Notes under the pieces: model-generated
The model's database searches: none
What the model saw: the letters and a program-made list of their open reading frames with translations, nothing else
Told to the model about the DNA's origin: nothing
Shown: in pieces, positions 1 through 5,416 of the stretch
Layout of the letters: each line of letters starts with the position of its first letter
Numbering within the stretch: position 1 is the first letter of the stretch
Position numbers and translations under genes: made by a program
Assembly (NCBI GenBank): GCA_947631215.1
Contig: CANRKN010000130.1
Span: 1-5,441, forward strand
DNA: 5,441 bases
Source of the DNA: an uncultured Oscillospiraceae bacterium
GTDB lineage: Bacteria > Bacillota_A > Clostridia > Oscillospirales > Oscillospiraceae
Direction: 5' to 3'

Positions 1-18
1 AATGAGCGAACAAGAAAG

Positions 19-24
19 AGGAGG
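19..24 (+). promoter_or_regulatory. Ribosome-binding site of the symporter gene
   Basis: A perfect AGGAGG lies nine bases before the ATG at 34 and decides this start. No promoter is visible in the 33 bases available. An upstream gene could end here: frame 3 has TGA at 3-5, and frame 2 runs open to a TGA at 35-37 that would overlap the symporter ATG as ATGA. The symporter may therefore be an internal gene of a longer operon entering from the left, but this cannot be decided from the window. Confidence 0.85.
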
Positions 25-33
25 AAACAAGAC

Positions 34-1425
34 ATGAAACTGACCCGGTCCCAGACCGCCGCCTTCGGCATCGGCGCTGTGGGAAAGGACATGGTGTACG
101 CCCTGTCCGCAAGCTACGTGATGTACTTCTACCAGGACATCCTGGGCCTGTCGGCCACCTTCGTGGGGCTGATTCTGATGATCGCCCGGGTGTTCGACGC
201 GCTGAACGACCCCTTTATGGGCATCCTGGTGGCCAAGACCCGCACCAGATGGGGCCGGTTCCGGCCTTGGCTCATCAGCGGCACGGTGCTGAACGCCTTT
301 GTGCTGTACGCCCTGTTCGCTGCCCCGGACCTTCATGGCACGGGCCTGATGGTCTACTTCGGCGTTATCTACATCCTCTGGGGCGTTACATACACCATGA
401 TGGACATCCCCTACTGGTCCATGATCCCCGCCGTCACCGATACCCCCAAGGATAGGGAGAACCTGTCCGTGGTGGGGCGCACCTGCGCCGGCATCGGCTC
501 GGCGGTGGTCCAGGTGGGCACGCTCCTGGCCGTGGCCGCCTTGGGCGGCGGCAATGAGCGCACCGGCTTTGGCCGCATTGCCCTCATCATCGCGGTGATA
601 TTCGTCGCGGCGGAGGCCTTCTGCTGCGCCAAGGTGCGGGAGCACGACATCGGGAAGATGGAGACCTCCTCCGTCAAAGACATGTTCAAGGCCCTGTTCC
701 GCAACGACCAGGCCATGATCACGGTCCTCGCCATCCTCATGATCAACGGGGCGCTGTACCTCACCAGCAACCTGGTGATCTACTTCTTCAAATATGACTT
801 CGGCGGCGCCGGCTGGATGGGCAGCTACACCCTCTTCACCACCGTGGGCGGCGCCTGCCAGATATTGGGCATGATGGTGGTGTACCCGCTGCTGCACAAA
901 AAGCTGGGCAACACCAGTCTATTTAAAGTGGCCCTCACCATGGCCATGGCGGGCTACGCTCTCATCCTCGCCATATGCTTTATGGGCCTGGGCTCCAGCA
1001 TCATACTTCTCTGCGTCTGCGGGGCGCTGGTGTTCGCCGCCAACGGCATCCTCACGGTGCTGACCACGGTGTTCCTCTCCAGCTCCGTGGACTACGGCCA
1101 GCTGAAGACCGGCCGGCGGGAGGAGAGCGTCATCTTCTCCATGCAGACCTTCGTGGTGAAGGCGGCCTCCGGCGTGGCGGTGTTCATCACCGGCATTGGC
1201 CTGGACCTGATAGGTCTTGTGGGGGATACATCCGAGACCGGCGCGGCGGCGGCTCAGAGCGCGTCTACCATCATGGGCCTGCGGCTGCTAATGACCATCC
1301 TGCCCATCCTGGGGCTCACGGTGGCGTTCATCTTCTTCGTGAAGAAGTTCACCCTCACCGACGAGCGGGTGCAGGAGATCGCCGACACCCTGCGCGCCGG
1401 GAAGACGGGGGAGGCGGCGAAATGA
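34..1425 (+). CDS. GPH-family (MelB-like) cation:sugar symporter
   Basis: A 463-residue, very hydrophobic protein with about 12 membrane helices (roughly residues 10-32, 40-65, 78-98, 105-122, 150-172, 178-198, 228-252, 262-284, 295-318, 322-348, 366-396, 412-437). It belongs to the glycoside-pentoside-hexuronide:cation symporter family, inner-membrane carriers that import sugars or glycosides with Na+ or H+. The family signature FDALNDPFMG is at 54-63, followed by the basic cytoplasmic loop TRTRWGRFRPW at 69-79; a second signature, MMDIPYWS, is at 122-129. Residues K18, D19, D55, N58, D59, Y120, T121, D124, W128 and R149 coincide with the sugar- and cation-site residues of enterobacterial MelB as I recall that numbering. 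Length fits the family. The start has AGGAGG nine bases upstream. The 3' end overlaps the hydrolase gene by ATGA. Substrate is not proven; a uronide or other glycoside is inferred from family and the nearby uxu genes. Family call is firm, substrate is not. Confidence 0.93.
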   Translation: MKLTRSQTAAFGIGAVGKDMVYALSASYVMYFYQDILGLSATFVGLILMIARVFDALNDPFMGILVAKTRTRWGRFRPWLISGTVLNAFVLYALFAAPDLHGTGLMVYFGVIYILWGVTYTMMDIPYWSMIPAVTDTPKDRENLSVVGRTCAGIGSAVVQVGTLLAVAALGGGNERTGFGRIALIIAVIFVAAEAFCCAKVREHDIGKMETSSVKDMFKALFRNDQAMITVLAILMINGALYLTSNLVIYFFKYDFGGAGWMGSYTLFTTVGGACQILGMMVVYPLLHKKLGNTSLFKVALTMAMAGYALILAICFMGLGSSIILLCVCGALVFAANGILTVLTTVFLSSSVDYGQLKTGRREESVIFSMQTFVVKAASGVAVFITGIGLDLIGLVGDTSETGAAAAQSASTIMGLRLLMTILPILGLTVAFIFFVKKFTLTDERVQEIADTLRAGKTGEAAK

Positions 1426-2360
1426 CCGTGGCCATCGTCATCCTTGTTCTCATTGCGGTGATATTGGCGGTGAGCTATGCCGCCTACCGCATCCCGTTTT
1501 ATCATCCGAACCACACCGAGAGCCCCTATGACCTGCCCCCGGAGGAGCAGTATGACCCCCACCGGGAGACCATGACGGCGCTCATCTCCCAGATGGACGC
1601 CATCCCCTTCGAGGAGGTCCGGATATCCTCCTATGACGGGGCGAAGCTCTATGGGCGGTATTACCCTATGGACGAGGATAAGCCCCTGCTGATAGGCTTC
1701 CACGGCTTCAAGAGCACTGCCCTGCGGGACATGTGCGGGGCGGGGAAGCTGGCCCGGCAGATGGGGATGAACGTCCTGCTGATAGACCAGCGCTCCCATG
1801 GGAAAAGCGAGGGCAGGACCATCTCCTTCGGCGTGAAGGAACGCTTCGACTGCCTGGCCTGGGCCCAGTACGCCGCCAAGCGCTGGCCGGGCCGGCCCAT
1901 CCTCCTGGCGGGGGTGTCCATGGGCGCGGCCACGGTGCTGATGGCCTCGGACCTGGACCTGCCGGAAGAGGTGAAGGGCATCATGGCGGACTGCCCCTAT
2001 TCCGACCCCGGCGCCATCATCAAGAAGGTGGGCCGCGAGAGCATGGGCCCGGCGTCCATATTGCTCTATCCCTTCATCCTCCTGGGCGCCCGGCTGTACG
2101 GCGGGTTCAGCCTCACCGCGGCGAGCCCCGTGAAGGCGGTGAGCCATGCCAAGGTGCCCATCCTCTTCATCCACGGGGAGGACGACCGGTTCGTCCCCTG
2201 CGACATGAGTAAAGAGGCCTATGACGCTTGCACCAGTCCCAAGATGCGCGTCACCGTCCCCGAGGCGGCCCACGCCATCGCCTATATCCTGGACCCGGAG
2301 AAGTACGGCAAAGCGGTGCGGGAATTCATCGCCTCTCTGGGCCTGGAAGTCCGGAACTGA
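1422..2360 (+). CDS. Membrane-anchored alpha/beta hydrolase
   Basis: A 312-residue serine hydrolase of the alpha/beta fold (COG1073/S33-like group, resembling Bacillus YqkD-type proteins). Residues 3-22 form a hydrophobic helix, probably an uncleaved anchor. The catalytic domain follows from about 60: oxyanion-loop motif GFHG at 92-95, DQRSHGKSEG at 122-131, nucleophile elbow GVSMG at 164-168 with S166, acid in HGEDDRFVP at 251-259 (D255), and H284 in the AAHA motif. The triad looks complete, so the enzyme should be active as an esterase, thioesterase or peptidase; the substrate cannot be read from sequence. Positive charge lies only after the helix (R23), so the positive-inside rule favours a cytoplasmic catalytic domain, although a surface location is possible. 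The reading frame is open for a long way upstream, but the start at 1422 is preferred: it overlaps the symporter stop as ATGA and has GGAGG seven bases upstream (1410-1414). A job in processing the transported compound is inference from coupling. Confidence 0.9.
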   Translation: MTVAIVILVLIAVILAVSYAAYRIPFYHPNHTESPYDLPPEEQYDPHRETMTALISQMDAIPFEEVRISSYDGAKLYGRYYPMDEDKPLLIGFHGFKSTALRDMCGAGKLARQMGMNVLLIDQRSHGKSEGRTISFGVKERFDCLAWAQYAAKRWPGRPILLAGVSMGAATVLMASDLDLPEEVKGIMADCPYSDPGAIIKKVGRESMGPASILLYPFILLGARLYGGFSLTAASPVKAVSHAKVPILFIHGEDDRFVPCDMSKEAYDACTSPKMRVTVPEAAHAIAYILDPEKYGKAVREFIASLGLEVRN

Positions 2361-2379
2361 AAGTACATAAACAGAATGA

Positions 2380-2404
2380 GAGCCCCGGCCAATGGCCGGG
2401 GCTC
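2380..2404. terminator. GC-rich hairpin between convergent genes
   Basis: Perfect 11-bp inverted repeat GAGCCCCGGCC (2380-2390) and GGCCGGGGCTC (2394-2404) with a three-base AAT loop, lying in the 62-bp gap between the hydrolase stop and the uxuB stop. Position and strength suit a bidirectional intrinsic terminator. Neither side carries a proper T-run: the rightward side reads ATGCTATGTG, and the leftward side is only moderately T-rich (TCATTCTGTTTATGTAC). It may therefore work partly as a 3'-end stabilising or RNase-blocking stem rather than as a strong terminator. Leftward termination, for uxuAB, looks slightly better. Confidence 0.72.
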
Positions 2405-2422
2405 ATGCTATGTGTTGGAGAG

Positions 2423-4021
2423 TTAGTGTACGTATTTCTTGAGGGTGGCGCGGATGGCGCCGGGGCCGGCGGTGAGCTCCTTCAGGTAGCTAACAACGGC
2501 ATCGGCGAGGCCCGCCTCATAGAGGTCCACGTTGAAGATGACCTTGTCGTGCAGGATGGGGGCCACGGCGGCCTCCACGTCCTGGCCGGGCTCCAGCTTC
2601 AGGCCCGCCACGTAGGGGGTGACCTCGGCCAGCATGGGGTCGTCGCTGCGCTCGAAGGGCTTGCCCTCGTCGTCCAGGGCCATCAGGTACCGCAGCCAGC
2701 CGGCCAGCACCAGGGGGATCAGCTTCAGGTCGTGCACGTCCTTGTCCGGGGCGTCCATATAGGCCTTGATGGTGTTGCCGAAGCGGATGGGTATTTTTTG
2801 GCTGGTGTCCAGAGCGATGCGCTGGGGGGTGTCCGGCATGAAGGGGTTGGGCAGGCGGACGTTGATGACCGTGTCGATAAACTCCTTGGGGTTCAGAATG
2901 CCCGGGTCCACCACCACGGGCAGGCCCTCGGTGTAGCCCACGGTCTTGATGAGGGCCACCAGGTCCTCGTCCTCCATCTCGTCACAGATACGCTGATAGC
3001 CCAAGAGGCACCCGTAGATGGCGAGGCATGTGTGCAGGGGGTTGAGGCAGGTGCAGACCTTCATCTTCTCCACCTTGTCCACCGTCTCCCGGTCCGTGAA
3101 GATGACGCCCACGGTGTCCAGAGGGGGACGGCCGTTGGGGAAGAGGTTCTCGATGACCAGATACTCCGTCTCCTCGGAGTTGACGTAGGGGGCGATGTAG
3201 GTGCCGGTGGGGGTGATGGTCATGTCCAGGCCCTCCACGCCGTCGTCCTCCAGCATCTTCTGGATGCTGGGGTCGGGCCGGGGAGTGATCTTGTCGATCA
3301 TGGTCCAGGGGCAGGAGAGCTTCTCCGCCGCGTACTGCACGAACCCGGCGTCCACCTTGCCGTTTTTCGCCCAATTCTCGGCGAAGGCGGTGACAAAGGC
3401 GCGGATCTTGTCGCCGTTGTGGGAGCAGTTGTCGGTGCTCACCAAGGCCAGCGGCGCGCCGCCGTGCTGGTAGCGGGCGTAGAGGAGGGCGCATACCCGG
3501 CCCAGGAAGCTGGTGGCCTTTTCAGGGCCGGCTTCAAAGTCCGCGGCGATGTCGGCGTGGGTATTGCCGGCGCCGTCCACCAAGCTGTAGCCCTTTTCGG
3601 TGATGGTGAAGGTCACCATCTGCAGGCTGTCGGCGCAGAAGTGGCCCTTCAGGGCCTCAAAGTCCTCCGTGCCGGGGGCGGTGAGCAGATAGTCCGCCAC
3701 GATGGAGCAGATGACCGTCTTGTCCACGGAGCCGTCGGACTTCAGGGTGGCCAGGATGGAGTAGTTGTCGTTGGGCTGGTGCATGCCCTCGCCCTCCCGG
3801 TTGACGGCGATGACGCCCCGGTCCATGACGCCCTTCTCGATCATCTCCTGGGCCAGACGGGCCTGGAAGGCCTTGAAGAGGTTGCCGCCGCCGAACTGGA
3901 TCCAGTAGGGATGCTCCAGGGTCTTGGGGGCGATGTCGGCGCGGTCGAAGGCGGGGATGTGGAAGCCCTTGGCCTCCCACGCGGCCCGCTCGTTTTTCAG
4001 GCTCTCGGCAGTCAGTCTCAT
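2423..4021 (-). CDS. uxuB: Fructuronate reductase (D-mannonate oxidoreductase)
   Basis: A 532-residue cytoplasmic enzyme of the long-chain mannitol dehydrogenase family; it reduces D-fructuronate to D-mannonate with NADH. The N-terminal nucleotide-binding region begins with WIQFGGGNLFKAF (40-52), the family's glycine-rich loop; TITEKGY is at 139-145, STDNCSHNG at 195-203 and DKITPRPD at 243-250. The C-terminal catalytic part carries KVCTCLNPLH (321-330) with the family Asn and His (N327, H330), then RFGNTIKAY (413-421) and VLAGWLRYL (438-446). It is somewhat longer than enterobacterial UxuB (about 490), as is common in Clostridia. The frame is open to an ATG at 4054, but I chose 4021 because that ATG overlaps the uxuA stop as ATGA and begins MRLTAESLKN. 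The ribosome-binding site is poor: AAGGGGG lies ten bases upstream and AAGGA abuts the ATG, so expression probably depends on coupling to uxuA. The family also includes tagaturonate reductase and mannitol dehydrogenase; adjacency to uxuA makes fructuronate reductase the best reading. Confidence 0.93.
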   Translation of the reverse strand: MRLTAESLKNERAAWEAKGFHIPAFDRADIAPKTLEHPYWIQFGGGNLFKAFQARLAQEMIEKGVMDRGVIAVNREGEGMHQPNDNYSILATLKSDGSVDKTVICSIVADYLLTAPGTEDFEALKGHFCADSLQMVTFTITEKGYSLVDGAGNTHADIAADFEAGPEKATSFLGRVCALLYARYQHGGAPLALVSTDNCSHNGDKIRAFVTAFAENWAKNGKVDAGFVQYAAEKLSCPWTMIDKITPRPDPSIQKMLEDDGVEGLDMTITPTGTYIAPYVNSEETEYLVIENLFPNGRPPLDTVGVIFTDRETVDKVEKMKVCTCLNPLHTCLAIYGCLLGYQRICDEMEDEDLVALIKTVGYTEGLPVVVDPGILNPKEFIDTVINVRLPNPFMPDTPQRIALDTSQKIPIRFGNTIKAYMDAPDKDVHDLKLIPLVLAGWLRYLMALDDEGKPFERSDDPMLAEVTPYVAGLKLEPGQDVEAAVAPILHDKVIFNVDLYEAGLADAVVSYLKELTAGPGAIRATLKKYVH

Positions 4022-5091
4022 TTCCTTGTGGCCCCCTTTTCGATGGCTTCCCACAGACCCTGGATGTAGCAGGCACCCAAGGCGCGGTCATACAGGCCGT
4101 AGCCCGGCATGGCCACCTCGCCCCAGATCATGCGGCCGTGGTCGGGACGGATGGGGCCGTCGAAGCCGATCTCATACAGGGCCTTCACGATCTCGTACAT
4201 GTCGAAGGTGCCGTCGCTGGACAGGTGGGCGGCCTCCTCGAAGTTGGTGGGGGAGTGGAACTTCAAGTTCCGCACATGGGCGAAGTGGATGCGGCCCTTG
4301 AGAGAGCGGATCATGTGGGGCAGGTCGTTCTTCAGGTTGGTGCCGTAGGAGCCGGCGCAGAAGGTGACGCCGTTGTGGGGGTCGTCCACCATCTTCATCA
4401 TCCGCTGGATGTTCTCCTCGTTGATGATGATGCGGGGCAGGCCGAACACGCTCCAGGCCGGGTCGTCGGGATGGATGGCCATCTTGATGTCGTACTTGTT
4501 GCACACGGGCATGATGGCTTCCAGGAAGTACTTGAGGTTCGCAAAGAGCTTTTCGTCGTCCACGTCCTTGTACATGGCGAACAGCTCCTTCACCCGGGCC
4601 ATGCGCTCCGGCTCCCAGCCGGGCATGACCGTGCCGTTCATGTCGCCGGCGATGGACTCGAACATCTTCTCCGGCACCAGGGCGTCCACGGCCTCCTGGG
4701 TGTAGGCCAGCACCGTGGAGCCGTCGGGACGGACGCGGGCCAGCTCCGTGCGGGTCCAGTCGAACACGGGCATGAAGTTGTAGCACACCATGTGGATGTC
4801 TTCCTTGCCCAGGTTCTCCAGGGTCTTGATGTAGTTGTCGATGTACTCGTCCCGGCGGCCCGCGCCGATCTTGATGTCGTCGTGGATGTTGACGGACTCG
4901 ATGCCGGCGATGTGCATGCCCGCGGCGGCCACCTCGTCCTTCAGCGCCTTGATGCGCTCCTGGGACCAGAGCTCACCGGGCTGGGTGTCGTAGAGGGTGG
5001 TGATGACCCCGGTGACGCCGGGGATCTGGCGGATCTGCTGGAGGGTGACGGTGTCGAACTTCGAGCCGTACCAGCGCAATGTCATTTCCAT
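4018..5091 (-). CDS. uxuA: Mannonate dehydratase
   Basis: A 357-residue TIM-barrel enzyme that dehydrates D-mannonate to 2-keto-3-deoxy-D-gluconate in hexuronate catabolism. The N-terminus (MTLRWYGS, then IRQIPGVTGVITTLYD at 20-35) is typical of UxuA. Likely Mn2+ ligands and active-site residues are visible in order: H207 in AIHPDDP, C245 in TFCAGSYG, H272 in FAHVRN, and D317-H318 in RPDHGR, followed by the tyrosines of GYGLYDRALG (330-339). These match the His/Cys/His/Asp metal site and the catalytic His and Tyr described for Streptococcus suis UxuA. At 357 residues it is the short Gram-positive form; the E. coli protein is about 394. The ATG at 5091 is favoured over the one two codons in because AAGGAG (5102-5107) sits ten bases upstream. 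It is first in a two-gene unit, with its TGA overlapping the uxuB ATG. Nothing looks damaged. Confidence 0.97.
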   Translation of the reverse strand: MEMTLRWYGSKFDTVTLQQIRQIPGVTGVITTLYDTQPGELWSQERIKALKDEVAAAGMHIAGIESVNIHDDIKIGAGRRDEYIDNYIKTLENLGKEDIHMVCYNFMPVFDWTRTELARVRPDGSTVLAYTQEAVDALVPEKMFESIAGDMNGTVMPGWEPERMARVKELFAMYKDVDDEKLFANLKYFLEAIMPVCNKYDIKMAIHPDDPAWSVFGLPRIIINEENIQRMMKMVDDPHNGVTFCAGSYGTNLKNDLPHMIRSLKGRIHFAHVRNLKFHSPTNFEEAAHLSSDGTFDMYEIVKALYEIGFDGPIRPDHGRMIWGEVAMPGYGLYDRALGACYIQGLWEAIEKGATRK

Positions 5092-5101
5092 GGTGATGCA
5101 T

Positions 5102-5107
5102 CTCCTT
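5102..5107 (-). promoter_or_regulatory. Ribosome-binding site of uxuA
   Basis: AAGGAG on the minus strand, ten bases before the ATG at 5091. The ten-base context AAGAAGGAGA is identical to that before the divergent gene at 5417. An ATG that directly follows the GGAG here is out of frame with uxuA and too close to it to be used. Confidence 0.85.
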
Positions 5108-5150
5108 CTTTTGCTTTATTGAAAGGTGGTTTTCTTACTGTACATTCGTC

Positions 5151-5204
5151 CCGTGCCAGAGGCCCGCTGACGGTTTTCACCAGTTTTGGCGGCCTCTCCC
5201 ACGG
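5151..5204 (-). promoter_or_regulatory. Large stem-loop in the predicted uxuA leader
   Basis: Two perfectly paired helices in line: CCGTG (5151-5155) with CACGG (5200-5204), and AGAGGCC (5158-5164) with GGCCTCT (5191-5197), separated by a symmetric CC/CC internal loop. The apical part can fold again through GGT (5172-5174) and ACC (5179-5181). If the proposed uxuA promoter is right, the transcript starts within about five bases of this structure, which would cap the 5' end about 60 bases upstream of the start codon. No T-run follows it on the minus strand, so it is not an attenuator of the simple type. I do not recognise it as a known riboswitch class. It could instead be a DNA dyad bound by a protein. 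Confidence 0.6.
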
Positions 5205-5208
5205 CTTA

Positions 5209-5230
5209 TTTATACATTTTACCGTATAAA
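5209..5230. promoter_or_regulatory. Candidate operator 1 (TTTATAC-N8-GTATAAA)
   Basis: Perfect 7-bp inverted repeat, TTTATAC at 5209-5215 and GTATAAA at 5224-5230, with an eight-base spacer that contains the proposed uxuA -10 box. A bound repressor would block uxuA transcription directly. The same left arm recurs at the divergent promoter (5350-5356). The regulator is not in the window. Confidence 0.5.
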
Positions 5231-5244
5231 GGTAGACAGTACAA
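5216..5244 (-). promoter_or_regulatory. Candidate uxuA promoter
   Basis: On the minus strand, TTGTAC (5239-5244) and TAAAAT (5216-5221) are separated by exactly 17 bases. The -10 matches the sigma-A consensus at five of six positions, the -35 at only three. Transcription would begin near 5209, giving a leader of about 118 bases. The -10 lies inside the dyad at 5209-5230. A weak -35 would be in keeping with an activated or tightly regulated promoter. Other AT-rich hexamers nearby could serve instead. Confidence 0.5.
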
Positions 5245-5264
5245 ATAACTCTTTTCTATATTTC

Positions 5265-5288
5265 TTATATATGTTATGGAATATATAA
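5265..5288. repeat. AT-only inverted repeat (TTATATAT-N8-ATATATAA)
   Basis: Perfect 8-bp arms at 5265-5272 and 5281-5288 around GTTATGGA. The eight-base spacer equals that of the dyad at 5209-5230. It lies between the two divergent promoters. It could be a further regulator site, an UP-like element or simple AT richness; arms built only of A and T make chance more likely. Confidence 0.35.
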
Positions 5289-5289
5289 C

Positions 5290-5335
5290 GAAAACAACAT
5301 GTGCATTTCTTCAATTTTTTGTTGACATGTTTTTC
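5290..5335. repeat. Interrupted inverted repeat around the rightward -35
   Basis: GAAAA-CA-ACATGT (5290-5302) is mirrored by ACATGT-TTTTC (5325-5335): 11 paired positions with a two-base CA bulge on the left and 22 bases between arms. ACATGT is itself palindromic, so the two copies (5297-5302 and 5325-5330) are also a direct repeat 28 bases apart. The right copy overlaps the -35 box TTGACA at 5322-5327. Confidence 0.35.
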
Positions 5336-5350
5336 GTTGCGTGCTACACT
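5322..5350 (+). promoter_or_regulatory. Sigma-A promoter of the rightward gene, with extended -10
   Basis: A perfect TTGACA -35 (5322-5327), a 17-base spacer and TACACT (5345-5350) as -10, preceded by TGC (5342-5344), an extended -10 element. A T-rich run (5311-5321) just upstream may act as an UP element. Transcription should begin near 5357, giving a leader of about 60 bases. This is the strongest promoter in the window. Confidence 0.8.
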
Positions 5351-5373
5351 TTATACAAATTTGACGGTGTAAA
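5350..5373. promoter_or_regulatory. Candidate operator 2 (TTTATAC-N10-GTGTAAA)
   Basis: TTTATAC (5350-5356) and GTGTAAA (5367-5373) form a dyad with one mismatch and a ten-base spacer. It begins on the last base of the -10 box and covers the expected transcription start. Its left arm is identical to that of the dyad on the uxuA promoter, so one regulator may control both directions. The spacer length differs by two bases between the copies, which weakens the case. Confidence 0.4.
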
Positions 5374-5383
5374 TCGCCGTCAA
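5361..5383 (+). repeat. Inverted repeat TTGACGG-N9-CCGTCAA in the rightward leader
   Basis: Perfect 7-bp arms at 5361-5367 and 5377-5383 with a nine-base spacer, starting a few bases after the expected transcription start. It overlaps the dyad at 5350-5373, so the two cannot be used fully at once. It could be an operator or a small 5' hairpin in the mRNA. No T-run follows, so it is not a terminator. Confidence 0.45.
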
Positions 5384-5403
5384 TACAACGATTTTCTGAA
5401 AAG

Positions 5404-5409
5404 AAGGAG
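5404..5409 (+). promoter_or_regulatory. Ribosome-binding site of the 5417 gene
   Basis: AAGGAG, seven bases before the ATG at 5417: ideal spacing, which supports a real gene start although only eight complete codons are visible. Confidence 0.85.
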
Positions 5410-5416
5410 AAACGCC

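Larger units (their letters stand above)
5092..5416. promoter_or_regulatory. Divergent regulatory region between uxuA and the 5417 gene
   Basis: About 325 bases without a gene. From left to right it holds the uxuA ribosome-binding site, a roughly 40-base unstructured leader, a GC-rich dyad (5151-5204), the proposed uxuA promoter (5216-5244) and an AT-rich stretch with several inverted repeats (about 5206-5335). The promoter and leader of the rightward gene follow. The sharp drop in GC content from the flanking genes is typical of a control region in a GC-rich Firmicute. Open frames that cross it on the plus strand are antisense shadows of uxuA. Confidence 0.85.

Noticed and set aside
2..37. 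Short open frame MSEQERGGNKT before the symporter
   Set aside because: Eleven codons at the window edge covering the ribosome-binding site; it may be the tail of an upstream gene or chance, and cannot be supported as a gene.
975..1421. Possible 149-residue N-terminal extension of the hydrolase
   Set aside because: This stretch is an alternate frame of the symporter gene, with R/G/H-rich low-complexity translation. The ATG at 1422 has a good ribosome-binding site and an ATGA overlap.
1254..2273. 339-codon open frame on the minus strand opposite the hydrolase
   Set aside because: Antisense shadow; the hydrolase frame has a complete catalytic triad and a proper start, and this one has no recognisable domain.
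4022..4054. Upstream ATG for uxuB adding 11 residues
   Set aside because: It would extend uxuB deep into the end of uxuA and lacks a clear ribosome-binding site; the ATGA overlap at 4018-4021 is a more natural start.
2228..4069. 613-codon open frame on the plus strand across uxuB
   Set aside because: It is antisense to a clearly recognised enzyme, its translation is low-complexity (rich in G, V, H, D, A and L), and it arises from the G/C third-position bias of uxuB. It has no ribosome-binding site and matches no family I know.
4138..5229. 363-codon open frame on the plus strand across uxuA and its leader
   Set aside because: Antisense shadow of uxuA with the same G/V/H/D-rich composition. 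It ends in the AT-rich control region and shows no recognisable motif.
5352..5357. TATACA as an alternative -10 for the rightward promoter
   Set aside because: It lies 24 bases from TTGACA, too far; TACACT at 17 bases with an extended TG element fits better.
5368..5382. Possible catabolite-repression (cre) site near TGTAAATCGCCGTCA
   Set aside because: It resembles the TGWAANCGNTNWCA consensus but has an extra base before the CG and mismatches in the right half, so I do not call it.
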